From Pseudomicrostroma phylloplanum (taxonomy: Eukaryota; Basidiomycota; Exobasidiomycetes; Microstromatales), in contig BCHS01000002.1 in the NCBI GenBank assembly GCA_039545275.1, forward strand, positions 930,001-994,000: a stretch of DNA of 64,000 bases. Direction: 5' to 3'. Below the pieces are notes generated by a model. It was given only the letters and a program-made list of their open reading frames with translations, had not been told where the DNA came from and made no database searches. Both the position numbers and the translations under genes were made by a program. Within the stretch, counting starts at the first letter, position 1. Each line of letters begins with the position of its first letter. This document shows positions 11,308 through 21,410 of the stretch, piece after piece.

Positions 11308-12300
11308 ATGTCTGCACGTATCATCCCTCGTCTCTTGACCAGAAGCGCCTTCCACCATCCTACAATCACCCCGCTAGGCACCCGCGCCTTCTCTACGGCT
11401 CGACCTCAGTTCAACATGAGCAGCTACAGTGCAGCCCCGAGCTGGTCTCGGCTGATTCGTTTCATCGCTCAGGAGGATGGCCAAGAGTACATGGGTGAGC
11501 CAGTCGACTCCGATCTGGACTTAGGCACTGCCGATCCTGCCTCGATTCAGGTCGACAAGCTCTCAGGAGCCCATCCCTGGGATGCAAAGAAGGAGGGCTC
11601 TTCCAGCACTCTAACCGTAAAGGAGCTCCTGTGTCCCCTGAAGAAGGATGAGGTCAACACGATCCGGTGCATCGGGCTGAACTACAAGGACCATGCAGCG
11701 GAAGCCAAGCTGCCCTTGCCCGAGGTCATCACCCTCTTCCACAAGCCCCGCACGGCTCTTACCGGTCCGGGCAAGGTGTACGTGCCAAAGTGCGTGCAGG
11801 ACGAGAGCTCCGATTACGAGTCTGAACTCTGCGTCGTCATTGGAAAGGACTGCAAAGACGTCTCTGATGAGCAAGCGCTAGACTACGTACTGGCGTACTG
11901 CTCTTCGAATGACATCTCGTCCAGAAAGGCACAATTTGCCCAGAGCCAGTGGTGTCGCTCCAAGGGCTTCGACTGGGCATGTCCCATCGGCCCATGCCTT
12001 GTATCACCCGCACGCTTCCCCAAAGACAAAGGCTCGCCGATTGTACAGGTCACCGGCAAGCTAAACGGAAAAGTCAGACAGTCAGCCCCTACCTCGAACC
12101 TGGTCTTCTCGGTCGCACAGATTGTGTCATTCCTCAGCCAGGGCACCACTCTTGAGCGCGGCAGTATCATCCTCACTGGCACTCCTGCAGGGGTGGGGAC
12201 GTTTGACAAGCCGATGACCTATTTGAAGGATGGAGATGTGTTCGAGGTTGAAATTTCGGGCGGGCTGGGCACACTGAGGAACACAATTGTATACGAGTAG
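11308..12300 (+). CDS. Fumarylacetoacetate hydrolase family protein (FAHD1/FAHD2-like), probably mitochondrial
   Basis: Single-exon gene for a 330-residue FAH-fold enzyme. Relatives are Mg2+-dependent acylpyruvate hydrolases or oxaloacetate decarboxylases; which activity applies here is not decided by sequence. The first 36 residues are rich in Arg, Ser and Ala without acids (MSARIIPRLLTRSAF, then GTRAFSTARPQF), a good mitochondrial presequence. The fold follows: CIGLNYKDHAAEAKLPLP, the metal-binding ESELCVVIGKD, SNDISSRKAQF, KGFDWACPIGPCLV, and the C-terminal GSIILTGTPAGVG and GDVFEVEISGGLGTLRN. The ATG at 11308 keeps the presequence; a second ATG at 11416 (residue 37) would give a cytosolic form. 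An upstream in-frame ATG at 11263 would mask the presequence and seems less likely. Confidence 0.92.
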   Translation: MSARIIPRLLTRSAFHHPTITPLGTRAFSTARPQFNMSSYSAAPSWSRLIRFIAQEDGQEYMGEPVDSDLDLGTADPASIQVDKLSGAHPWDAKKEGSSSTLTVKELLCPLKKDEVNTIRCIGLNYKDHAAEAKLPLPEVITLFHKPRTALTGPGKVYVPKCVQDESSDYESELCVVIGKDCKDVSDEQALDYVLAYCSSNDISSRKAQFAQSQWCRSKGFDWACPIGPCLVSPARFPKDKGSPIVQVTGKLNGKVRQSAPTSNLVFSVAQIVSFLSQGTTLERGSIILTGTPAGVGTFDKPMTYLKDGDVFEVEISGGLGTLRNTIVYE

Positions 12301-12615
12301 CGTCCGCGCCTTCTTCTCAATGAGTCATGTACAACGCGCCAGAGACTCTTTCGAATAGAACTAAAGCTCAGCCTCGACCGCTCTGCTTGAGACGACAACG
12401 AATCTGACTTCGGCAAGTGTGTCACCAAGCTGTGCACTGAGTGACGCTGAGTCCAGTCTTGGCTGCTTCCAGACGCGTCTGCAGAGTGTGGAGTCGGAAG
12501 GAGAGGAGAGCCAAAAGTGACACAAGAGACGCACTGACGCACATTCTTCCAACCCTCCATCCATTTCGATCCTCCCATCTCACCACCCAATCTCATACAA
12601 TTCGAGACGACGGCC
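12301..12615. other. Intergenic: 3' end of FAH-family gene and promoter of tri-snRNP 27K gene
   Basis: 315 bp, same-strand spacing. No coding signal or notable repeat seen. Confidence 0.45.
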
Positions 12616-13617
12616 ATGTCTCATCGACCACCGCCACCCCAGCGTCCCTACGATCGCGAGCGGGTTCCCCCGCCCCCTCGACGCTATGACGATCGCGGCG
12701 GCAACGACCGGTACGCTGCTGCCGCTTCCTCATCCTCCGCTACTCGGCGCAGTCGCTCCCCAGACGCCAGGGGCGGCTACAGAGATCGAGATCGACAGAG
12801 GGAGAGGGAGCCAGTACCTTCTCGACCCCATGGATACGGACCGCCAGATAGGACCGTCCCGCCGCCTCGGGACTATAGGTCTGCAGGGGGCTATGCTCCG
12901 CGAGATGGACGAGACGGGTACTCTGGTGGGTACGAGAGGGAGGCGCCGCCTGGGAGAGGGTACGTCCCTCCGCCTCGAGAAGCTGCTCCCAGCTCTAGCC
13001 GAGATCGAGACCGTGACCGAGAGCGGGACCGAGACCGGGATCATGAAAGGGACCGCCAACGAGATCGAGGTGGCTACCACGATGAGCGGGCTGCTCGTCC
13101 CAATGGGAAGCGAGAAGGAGACAGGGAGAGGGATGGTGACGCACGGGGTTCGCATCAAGACCGCAATGGGAACAAGACAGAAGCAAAGGCTGTCTCACAG
13201 GAGCCCGAGGCGGGAGAGGAAGCCGGCGAAGAAGGTGAAGAGGCGGATCAGACGGAGGAAGACATGATGGCAGCGATGGGCTTCGGAGGCTTTGGGACGA
13301 CCAAGGTGAGTATCAACACCAGAGACCCCAGCAGGAATGCCTCGAGGGCGGCAGCTCCTGTACCAAGTGCTAATTCGGCCATCCTCATCTGACTGAACTC
13401 ACAGAACCACAAGGTCGAAGGCAATGCCACGGGGTCTGCAAACGTAAAGAAGGAGCGAACCTGGAGGCAGTACATGAACAGGTAAGCTGGCACTCGGAAG
13501 TGCCGTCGAGTATACCGAAGCTGCTTAGCTGACTCGCAGCTCTCTCCCCAACCGATTCCATCTCACAGGAAGGGAGGATTCAACCGTCCCCTTGACGCAC
13601 TACCAAAGGACAAGTGA
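12616..13617 (+). CDS. SNRNP27: U4/U6.U5 tri-snRNP-associated 27 kDa protein (SNRNP27 family)
   Basis: Spliceosomal protein of the tri-snRNP, nuclear; 271 residues. Exons are 12616-13305, 13405-13481 and 13569-13617. The N-terminal 190 or so residues are an Arg/Asp/Glu dipeptide-rich (RD/RE/RS) region with Pro- and Tyr-rich stretches. An acidic segment (EAGEEAGEEGEEADQTEEDM) leads to the signature C-terminal domain MMAAMGFGGFGTTK. Intron 1 lies directly after it, then NHKVEGN, then ERTWRQYMNRKGGFNRPLD, the RKGGFNRPL being formed across intron 2. All conserved family landmarks are present. Human SNRNP27 affects 5' splice-site choice, which is of interest next to the unusual donor proposed in the PQ-loop gene. 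Confidence 0.95.
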
Positions 13618-13736
13618 AGATACCAACTGCCAGATCTACTGGAAGCGATGTGCAAATGTGATCTATTGCAATGCTAAAAGGATGGATGCTAGACGCCAAC
13701 GTCATCGCATATGAAAGCCTTCGTGAAAGCTTTCGA

Positions 13737-14835
13737 TCATTTCCGACCATACACCTCAATCGCCCTCTCCTCAAAGGCATTCATCATCTTCGTCGAAAGC
13801 TCCTTGAAGATGCCCCCGGCCAAGGCACTGTAGATGGGCGAGCTGAAGGCGTAGTCGAGTGAGAAGTCTATCCGGGTCGAGGAGCCGTCTGGAAGGGGGT
13901 GGAAGGTCCAGCGTGTTGAGAGATGTTGAAAGAGGGGATGTGGAAGAGCTGTTGCCTGCATGTAGTAACAGGATGAGAAGAACGGAAAGTCAGCTACCCG
14001 AGCTCTCTCATGCCGAGACCCCTCTGATGCAGCCCAGGGCGGGCATGCTTCCAGCAACTCACAGCAACCCATTCATCCTCCCTCATCTCCACCACACTCG
14101 TGTATGTCTCCTTGAAAGACTTGAAGCCCACGGTCAAGTCTGCCAGGACCCTCTGATCGGGCTTGTTGGTCACCTTGTCCGAGGTGGCTAGCGCGTCGCC
14201 TTCGAGCGGAGGAGCAGGCCCTTTGACGTTGGAGTCGGCGCAGAAGGGTAGGAAGGAAGAGTAGGCATTCACGTCTGAGACAATCTTGTATAGCTCTGAG
14301 GACGAGTATCTTGAAGGGCCCAAAGGAGATGTAAGGTCAGCGATGAGCGCCTGCGAGATCATGAGCATGAGCGCTCTTCCTTCCTCGGCGGCAATTTCCT
14401 TAGCCAGGACCGCCTGGTTCTTGCCTCTGCCTTTCATCGGAGATCGCCTCAGAAACTCCTTACTCACCTCAAGACCTTACTGTCCTTATACTCCGTGATG
14501 CCAGCCGCCTTCCCACCCCCCGTCCCCGAGCCAGCATTAGCTCCCTGCCCCTGCACCTCCCCAGCCAGCTTAGCTATATCCTTCAGCGAGAAGAAGCTAC
14601 GAGTTTGCTGCAGCTGCCGGGAAAGGGATCGCCGCGAAGACTCTCGACGAGATGAGGGGGACAAGGAGGAGGAAGGAGGAGCAGAGGAGGTGTAGGAGCA
14701 AGAGCAGCTCGGAGAGGCGGGGNGTGGGGCATGTCCTCTTGATGCGTATGCGGGCAGGGACAGCCTCGAGGCAGACGAGAAGGTGAGAGTCGTCCGCAGA
14801 GGCGTTCTACAAGATGAGAGAGGTCCAGAAGCCAT
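13737..14835 (-). CDS. COQ10: Coenzyme Q-binding protein COQ10 (START-like domain), mitochondrial
   Basis: Ubiquinone-binding lipid chaperone needed for efficient respiration, located at the mitochondrial inner membrane; 277 residues. Exons are 14468-14835, 14063-14309 and 13737-13955. The first 80 or so residues are Arg/Ser-rich without a fold and fit a long presequence; one ambiguous base (N at 14723) makes residue 38 undefined. The polyketide-cyclase/START domain begins at VLRYSSSELYKIVSDVNAY, formed across intron 1, with FLPFC, then LTVGFKSFKETYTS, WVAATALPHPLFQHL across intron 2, and LDYAFSSPIYSALAGGIFKE near the end. The intron 1 acceptor is a weaker TTCAAG, but phase and protein match. 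It is convergent with the tri-snRNP gene (119 bp between stops). Confidence 0.95.
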
Positions 14836-15208
14836 CGTTGAAGCGCAGTATAGATGTCAATAGATGTCACAGATGGGCTGGTAAGCGTGTCGGGAAGAAT
14901 TGGTCGGTAGAAATCGACTTGACGCACACGCCAAGTTCTCTCCACCCCCGGATCTTCCGCCGGACTGACGTAAGCGCGAGCTCTGTACCCTCGACAAGAT
15001 CGCAGCGAATCAGATGGAGTCGATGTATGTATTGGCACAGTATAGACATCTTGTCATGTGATAAGATACAGATATGTACGATGAAGCGCAACTGGGACGC
15101 CAAATCAGCCTATGCTCGTGTAAGAGCGGTGACAGTCGAAAAGCTACTCCGTCTATGTCCGCTTTCCTCAGATGTACGACGCTGACATGTCCGGCCCGAC
15201 ATACACTC
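14836..15208. promoter_or_regulatory. Promoter of COQ10 and 3' end of PQ-loop gene
   Basis: 373 bp, same-strand spacing. No coding or RNA-gene signal seen. Confidence 0.4.
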
Positions 15209-16516
15209 TCACGATGCCTCAATGTGACTGCTGCCTCCGTTTGCCGTCGCAGCCTCCAATGCTGCCCGCTCCTCCCGGTAGCCAATGAATTGGCCCAGAA
15301 CAATGAAGTCGAGGAAGATGGTCCCTAGAGATCCCACCAGCCAAGAGGATGACTCGAGCAGGTACTCAGGATCCGTCGATTTGAGCAAGATGGACCCCAC
15401 GTACGTCAAGTTGCCTGCAACAGCAAAGACGAAGAGTGCGAGGGAGAGACCTTGGCACTTGGTTCGGCGATTCTTGAAGATTTGAGGCACCCGCGAGGCG
15501 AGGTAGAAGGCAGCCGATAGCCAGCCGTAGATCTGCGCATCCCACCGCCATCCGGGGCCTTGGGGCTTCTTGCCTGCACCGTTACCGATGGTGTGTCGGC
15601 TCTCGATGGCCCAGGCTGCTACGCCCGTCAAGATGATGAGACCAGCAGCGCCTACGTAGCGCAGGATCTCCGCCCGAAGCAACTGAGACTGCTGCTCGTC
15701 ACTAGTCTTCCTGCCTTCTGTGTCGTTGTTGGGGATGAGAGGTGTACTTTCCGAAGCTTCTGCTTCAGGTGCCGGGTGGGCGGGATGGAAGTAATCGTGG
15801 TACTTGCGGTAATAGTAATACTGGAAGATGAGAGCTACGTCGCAGATGGAATAGTACAACGCGAGGATGATCTGCAGTAGTAAGAGGTAGCAGCCATGTC
15901 AACATTTAGTCTGAGGGACCATTCCACTTTCGTCAGCCCTGCGCTCTTCATGGCCTCATTGAAGACTCACCATGGTCCAGAGCAGTTCTTGCCTCCAAGC
16001 TCCGATAAGATTGAGCAAATCCCCAGCAAGCCAAATGATCACGAAAGCTAGGGACAATCCCTCTCCACTCTTGCGGTCATACGACTCTTTCAATTGACTG
16101 AAGGAAGGAAGAATCTGGTGATGGGTAAGTTTTCGATTGACCTGGGAGACAAAGGGCGAATATTGATGTGAGCATCAATGTGAAAGCAGAATACGCGGGT
16201 TGGCCGATGTGATACTCACGACAACAAACGACATAGGACATTATAGACAGGAAAGAGATGGGGTTCAATCAAACAGCAAACTCATCTATGATACTTTCGG
16301 AGTGTAGACAATCACCCAGCTAGCAATCGAGATCCAGCCTACGATGCTTGACCATTGGTCCCGTATCCTCTGTCTCTCGGCATCCTCGTCGGTCCAATCC
16401 GAGCCGTGGTGATGATGATGCTTTGCAGAAGTGAAGGAAGCCAGTGTGATGGCAGCGAAGGCTACGGTAGGAACTGCTCTCACGGCCAGCCTGCCGAGAG
16501 TAGGGCGAGACAACAT
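15209..16516 (-). CDS. PQ-loop vacuolar cationic amino-acid transporter, Ypq1/PQLC2-like
   Basis: Seven-helix PQ-loop exporter of basic amino acids from the vacuole. The preferred model gives 335 residues: exons 16299-16516, 15971-16097 and 15209-15871. ATG at 16516; upstream in-frame sequence lacks an ATG. After a His-rich segment (KHHHHHGSD), the first PQ-loop reads WISIASWVIVYTPQLKESYD, then RKSGEGLSLAFVIIWLAGD; the second is ASRVPQIFKNRRTKCQGLS. Introns are 16099-16298 and 15872-15970. Restoring the first TPQ motif requires intron 1 to begin GAAAGT, not GTAAGT, and end TTCAG. An alternative using GTATCA at 16294 with the CCCAG acceptor ending at 16142 is also in frame (351 residues), but it changes the PQ motif to PK and inserts extra loop residues. 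A hydrophilic loop (about 145-190) separates the two halves. It is divergent from EMC7. Confidence 0.85.
16298..16299 (-). other. Candidate non-canonical GA 5' splice site
   Basis: On the minus strand the exon ends ...ACTCC at 16299 and the intron would start GAAAGTATC at 16298. Positions +1 and +3 to +6 match GTAAGT; only +2 (16297) is A in place of T. The acceptor is TTCAG ending at 16098. This joins TP to QLKESYDRKSGEGLS exactly as in PQ-loop relatives. Confidence 0.5.
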
Positions 16517-16757
16517 GATGACGATGAGGAGAAAGAGGACAAGGAGACGTGAAAGAGCCAACAGTGAGAGATTAAGGTCGAGATACCGTCAGTGCGTCAA
16601 TGACTGCAGACAATTTTTCCCCACTCTGTCACTCTGCTTCCGTTCCGACATCGTGACGGGCCGACGTTGCGTCGCTTTGGCCAACAGAGCGACACAGGAC
16701 ACGCACCACACCTTCCTGTCCACGGTCCACTGCGTCACTCTTCCTACACGGCCCGCA
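16517..16757. promoter_or_regulatory. Divergent promoter: PQ-loop gene (-) / EMC7 (+)
   Basis: 241 bp between start codons, no TATA box recognised. Confidence 0.45.
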
Positions 16758-17794
16758 ATGTTCTTTTCTTCATCGCAGCCTCTGCTCGTCGTAGCAGCCG
16801 TCGCTCTCGCAGCTCTGGCTACGACTGCTGACGCGGCTACACTGCGAGGTACTGTCCAGACGAACCACATCCTGCGCGAGTTCTCTCTCGTGGGACCAGA
16901 TGCCAAAGTCGTAGCCTACTCCCTCAATGACACCAGCGCCCCTCGATACGAGGCCAGGATCAAGAGGGACGGCTCCTGGCAACTCGATCTGCCGGACCCA
17001 GCGCCATATTTTGAGCCCGAGGCGGTGCCAGTGACAGGCGAGAATGGCGCTGGGGAGCCGGTCGTAAGTGGCCCGCCCAAGTCAGACGTCTACCTCCTCA
17101 AGTACAAGCTGAGAGGTCTACGCATGGATCAATACAGGATAGATGTCAGACCTTCCAAGAAGCCTGGACAACCCCCTCTGTTCTTTGCTAGGAAACATGA
17201 CCCGTGAGTAGATCCCAACAACAGCTTGAACCTGGCATGTACATGCAGCGTTCGTTGCTCACTCAGTGATACCTCTGCTCTGCTCCCCTCCTCAGAACGT
17301 ACCCCATCTCATCGGCTCTCTACTTGTCTGACGTCGCCCAGCTGCCGCTTTTGGACTACCCTCTGGGTACTCAGAGCTACTTCCAGTCGATCCAAGACTT
17401 CAATGCTCTGAACTACCTCTGGATGACCATCAAGTCTCCCATGATTCTCATGGCTCTGGGAGCATTTGTCATGGTCTCTCTGTTGCCTAAGATGATGGTG
17501 AGTAGGCAAAATCTCCATCGACCGGGAGGCAAAATCTCCCCCCGGTCGATGCATGCGATCGAAGCTGACCTCTTCCTCACCCACTGTCAGGCTTCACTCG
17601 ACCCTGAGGACGCAGCTGAGATGAAGGACAGTCAGAAGGCAATGGCGGATCGCATGGCAGCGCTGCAGTCCGGCGACTGGAAGGCTGCTCTGGACACTGG
17701 AGCCCCCGTCGCGGTGCCCGCAGGCAAGAGCGGCGGTCCAGGCGCAAGTGGTGCCCAAGTCGGCGCTGGAAGCAAAGCGAAGAAGAGGAATTGA
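16758..17794 (+). CDS. EMC7: ER membrane protein complex subunit 7 (EMC7/Sop4)
   Basis: Luminal subunit of the ER membrane complex that inserts and stabilises membrane proteins; 283 residues. Exons are 16758-17203, 17296-17497 and 17591-17794. A signal peptide is clear (MFFSSSQPLLVVAAVALAAL, likely cleaved after about residue 26). The DUF2012 beta-sandwich follows: TLRGTVQTNHILREFSLVGP, RIKRDGSWQLDLPDP, YLLKYKLRGLRMDQYRIDVR. YPISSALYLSDVAQLPLLDY lies just after intron 1. One transmembrane helix (SPMILMALGAFVMVSLLP) precedes a conserved KMMASLDPEDAAEMKDSQK, formed across intron 2, and a Gly/Ala/Lys-rich cytosolic tail. Intron 2 carries a hairpin, listed separately. Confidence 0.95.
17504..17551. 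repeat. Inverted repeat with direct-repeat arms inside EMC7 intron 2
   Basis: CATCGACCGGG (17516-17526) and its exact complement CCCGGTCGATG (17541-17551) can pair around a 14-nt loop. The 13-mer AGGCAAAATCTCC occurs just before the left arm (17504-17516) and again as most of the loop (17527-17539). The whole element lies in the intron between the donor at 17498 and the acceptor at 17590. Confidence 0.85.
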
Positions 17795-18149
17795 AAGATC
17801 TAGGGAGGGGTAAAGGCAGCAGATGACAGTAACGCACAGGCTGCCACGCGTGGGTTGCGAATAGATTTAGCGCTGCATGCACAAGTTCACATCTTCCCCA
17901 GGGCGCGAGGCGAGAGACAACCGTCTGTGTATTGTACAGGTGATATGAACGAGAAGGGCACTGGCCGCCGGTGACGATATTGATACAGTGAGTCTAGGTA
18001 TACGAGAAGCTCATCATGAGTGCTACTTCGACTTTGCGCTAGCATGATCAGGTGTATGAGCACGGTGGGCGAGATTCAGACCATGCATTGACACGCCAGG
18101 AGCTGCAGGAAGGGACGTGGACGAGCCAGAGTCAGCAAGGCCAGATGTG
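17795..18149. other. Convergent 3' region, EMC7 / TAD2
   Basis: 355 bp between stop codons. On the minus strand 18023-18102 stays open and could be an alternative last exon of TAD2 (see that entry). Otherwise nothing recognised. Confidence 0.4.
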
Positions 18150-19057
18150 CTACTCGTGTGCGACAGCTGCTGAGTTGGACTTACGTTGCACTTCAGTCTT
18201 CAGAACCCGCTTGGCCTTGTTGCGAGGATTGGGAGCTGTGAAAGCAGGTCGGACGAGGATCGCATGACGAGTCAGCAATGTTGACAAGGACAGCTGTGTT
18301 TGAAGAAGCTCAGCAAGCTCACCATTAGAGTTCTCCGTCAGGTAGAACCGCCGCAGGAGCATGATCGCCTCCTCTCGGTAGTAGCCTCCGACCGCCTCGT
18401 AGGGGGGCGAGCTAACGAGCGCCGGACTGCAAACAGCACGATCAGGCCTTCGTCAGTACCTGGCTGCAGACTACGGTCTGCTCCACACTCACTCGTCATG
18501 GCATCCTAGAACGCTTCCGTTGCCCCCGAATCTCTCATTACCTGCACCAAAGACCACCCTGCCAATGCCGACCTGCCGGAGGGCAGACCCGCACATGATG
18601 CAAGGCTCTACTGTCACGTACAGCGTGGTGTCCTTGAAAGGGTTGTCCGAGCAGTTGTGTGGATCGAGAGCGAAATGCTCAGACTTAGGAGGATACTTTG
18701 CGAGGATCTCATCGATTGCTTCCAGTTCCGCATGTCTCGTAGCCTAGGGAAAGGCAGGGGAAGGAGGGGCAAGTAAGCACTGCGTCTGGCTGCAGCTGGC
18801 AAGCTCGTACAGCAACAATGCCCACTCACATTCATCAATTCATTGGTCCTGTTTCTACCCTTTGCGATGATCTTGCCATGTCTGACAAAGACACTCCCCA
18901 CCGGCACCTCTAGAGCTTCGAAAGCCTCTTCTGCCATGAGGAGAGCTTCCCTCATCCATTGCTTGTCCTCTTCCGATTGATCTTCTTTGGCGACGTAGAC
19001 TGCAGGCGATCCCCTGACGGGAGGAGGAAGAGCTGCTGCGAAGTCTTCGTGGCTCAT
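18150..19057 (-). CDS. TAD2: tRNA-specific adenosine-34 deaminase catalytic subunit Tad2/ADAT2
   Basis: Catalytic half of the Tad2-Tad3 heterodimer that converts wobble A34 to inosine in several tRNAs; 222 residues in the main model. Exons are 18830-19057, 18493-18743, 18323-18426 and 18150-18235. The zinc-deaminase site is intact: HAE at 80-82 (Glu82 the proton shuttle) and PCIMC at 123-127. The segment between them (about 40 residues, with DPHNCSDNPFKDT) looks slightly longer than is usual in the family. The tail reads APNPRNKAKRVLKTEV, a family end signature. The gene may end at 18150, or a GTAAGT donor at 18184 may splice to 18102 and read to a stop at 18023, giving a different short C-terminus. 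Sequence alone does not choose. Confidence 0.92.
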
Positions 19058-19602
19058 GACGACGTCGTACGAGCGAACGAACGATTCTGCGAAGATAGGC
19101 AGGGGAAGGATGATTCGCGAACATGTCGAGCATTAGCGGGCCATAATTGTCCGTGGCGGAGGCGGAAAGTGGACATCGGAACGGAAGCAAGCCGAAAACT
19201 ATATAACAGCTGGCATCCGTCGCCCTTTTCGCCTTGCGCCCCGCACCACTCACACCCACACGATCCGCCCGCTGTCCTTCACATCAAACACGACCGAAAC
19301 GACTGCGAGGCGAAGGAATACATTCCTCCTTGCTGCAAGACTTCACGTACGCTTCACTGCGATAACCTGAAGTCATTCATCGGTCTCTTTCTATCTCCTT
19401 TCGCCCTGTAATACCAAGAGAGAAAAAACATCAATTGCCAATCGATACGAATCTCGTCTGCCCGCCCTCGAGCTCAGCCCCCTCGATATCCTGCGCGCGT
19501 GCCTGGGACTGTCCTCTGGTCCATCCGTAGCTTCGGTGTGGCCATCCGTCATTCACGACAGTCAGCGTCGCTGAATTGTTGTCTCTCTATTGCAAAGAAA
19601 AT
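19058..19602. promoter_or_regulatory. Divergent promoter: TAD2 (-) / TBP (+)
   Basis: 545 bp between start codons. A TATA-like CTATATAA lies at 19200-19207, 143 bp upstream of the TAD2 ATG and about 400 bp from the TBP ATG. Role not shown. Confidence 0.4.
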
Positions 19603-20771
19603 ATGGCTGGTATCGCTCTACCGACCTCGAGCCACCAGCAGCAGCAGCAATCATCGAATGGCAAAGCGGTCATGAACAGCGGTGGTGGGGGAGGAAATGA
19701 TGGTGGGCAGTCGGATGCACAGAAGGATGCCAACGCTACGGCCCTGCAGGACTACAAGAATAGCGCTTTGGGCTCTGCCGACGCTGCCATTCAGCAAGGC
19801 TTGCCCCTGCCAGTCTTGCAGTGAGTATGCGTACGGCGAAGACCGATTGTGTGACTGAGTGACGCAAGACGTTCATGAGGGACATGCTTGCCGAGTCGTG
19901 CGACAGACTTGACCGCTGTTTCTTAGACTTTACTGACGCTGAGTCCATCCACGCCCTTTGACAGAAACATCGTTGCGACGGTGAATCTGGAAGTTCGGCT
20001 CGACCTGAAGACCATTGCACTGCACGCCCGCAATGCGGAATACAACCCAAAGGTGCATATCAGCTCTCTGGGGCCGGGGCCGAAGTGTCTCACTGCGTCC
20101 CTAACGAACCGCATTGCTGACACGTTGAGTCTACTACTCGTCTTCATACGTGACTGCCTCTCCGATCTGCTCTCCCCGCTCTCCAGCGTTTTGCAGCTGT
20201 GATCATGCGTATTCGAGAGCCAAAGACGACGGCGTTGATCTTTGCCTCGGGAAAGATGGTCGTGACCGGTGCCAAGTCAGAAGACGACAGCCGATTGGCG
20301 AGTCGTAAGTACGCCCGTATCATTCAGAAGCTAGGCTTTGAAGCCAAGTTCACAGAGTTCAAGATTCAGAACATCGTCGGCTCGTGAGTACCCTGCCGCT
20401 CACTCTTGCAGAACCCGGGCATCCGTTGCTAACCTCGACTTTCTCGGTTTCACATCGTCACAGTTGTGATGTCCGCTTTCCCATCCGACTCGAGGGTCTC
20501 GCCTATGGCCACGGAGTTTACTCTTCGTACGAGCCTGAGCTCTTTCCTGGTCTCATCTACCGCATGGTCAAGCCCAAGGTTGTCTTGCTGATCTTCGTCT
20601 CTGGCAAGATCGTGCTGACGGGCGCTAAGGTCAGAGAAGAAATCTATCAAGCCTTCAACCTGATCTATCCTGTAAGTACACAGAGATCTGCAGCCGCCAC
20701 GAACACGAAACTGATGTACAGTCCATCTCATCTCTGTACAACAGGTGCTGTCCGAATTTAGGAAGCCTTAG
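19603..20771 (+). CDS. SPT15: TATA-box-binding protein (TBP)
   Basis: General transcription factor for RNA polymerases I, II and III; 245 residues, nuclear. Five exons: 19603-19820, 19965-20052, 20187-20383, 20464-20671 and 20745-20771. The N-terminal 70 residues are Gln/Gly/Asn-rich and unstructured. Two TBP repeats follow: [60 protein letters not shown], and then [60 protein letters not shown]. Every junction restores conserved residues. The last exon is only 27 nt (VLSEFRKP and stop). A noteworthy difference from the usual SHHAFSSYE is GHGVYSSYE in the second repeat. ATG at 19603 is chosen because upstream in-frame sequence lacks support. Confidence 0.97.
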
Positions 20772-21410
20772 AGACCTCGGGATGAGACACTGGCGAGGCG
20801 GCCGGGGCATCCAGCCTTACTACCAAGTCCATCACAAGAAGACCAGACGCCCAAACGAAAAGACACACATAGCGATTGCAGCAAACCAAAACACAGACGA
20901 GACGTCGGCCTATACTTTTTCCCTGCTCAATTTTGAGCTGTTTCCCCACTTTTAAATTTGTACCTTTAGCTATCTCATTCTCCTCACCACCGTATATCTT
21001 GTCGGCTCTCCCCTGCGAGGCCCCTCGTCGTTGCCTTGGACTCCACTTCGGCGCTCTATGCGAAGGTCCAATGAAATGTCACTTTTTGCATCCATCATTA
21101 CCATCCTTGTACTTCCTTGCTTGTGAATATTCTGTGATGCGGTACGTAGCACTTGACGGAGGAGGAGGTGTGCTGGATGGGCTGGGCTGGCTGCGTGTCT
21201 GGCACGAGGCGCGTGCGCCGGGAAGAAGTGGCCAAGCTGCAGTCGCTGCAGTGGATCCCTGTCACCCCTCCTCACCTTACCCCCTACTGCATACCGACCT
21301 CCTACGCAGACTACATCGTCCAATTCCCTCATACATTGTGCCAGCTTCTGGATAGGAGAGGCACGCAGCGACTCGTCCCTTGTCACTCACATCAGCAGCA
21401 GCAGCGAAAC
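20772..21410. other. Intergenic: TBP 3' end and promoter of OST5-like gene
   Basis: 639 bp. Open frames crossing it are unsupported; the part before 21411 is pyrimidine-rich on the coding strand. Nothing else recognised. Confidence 0.4.
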
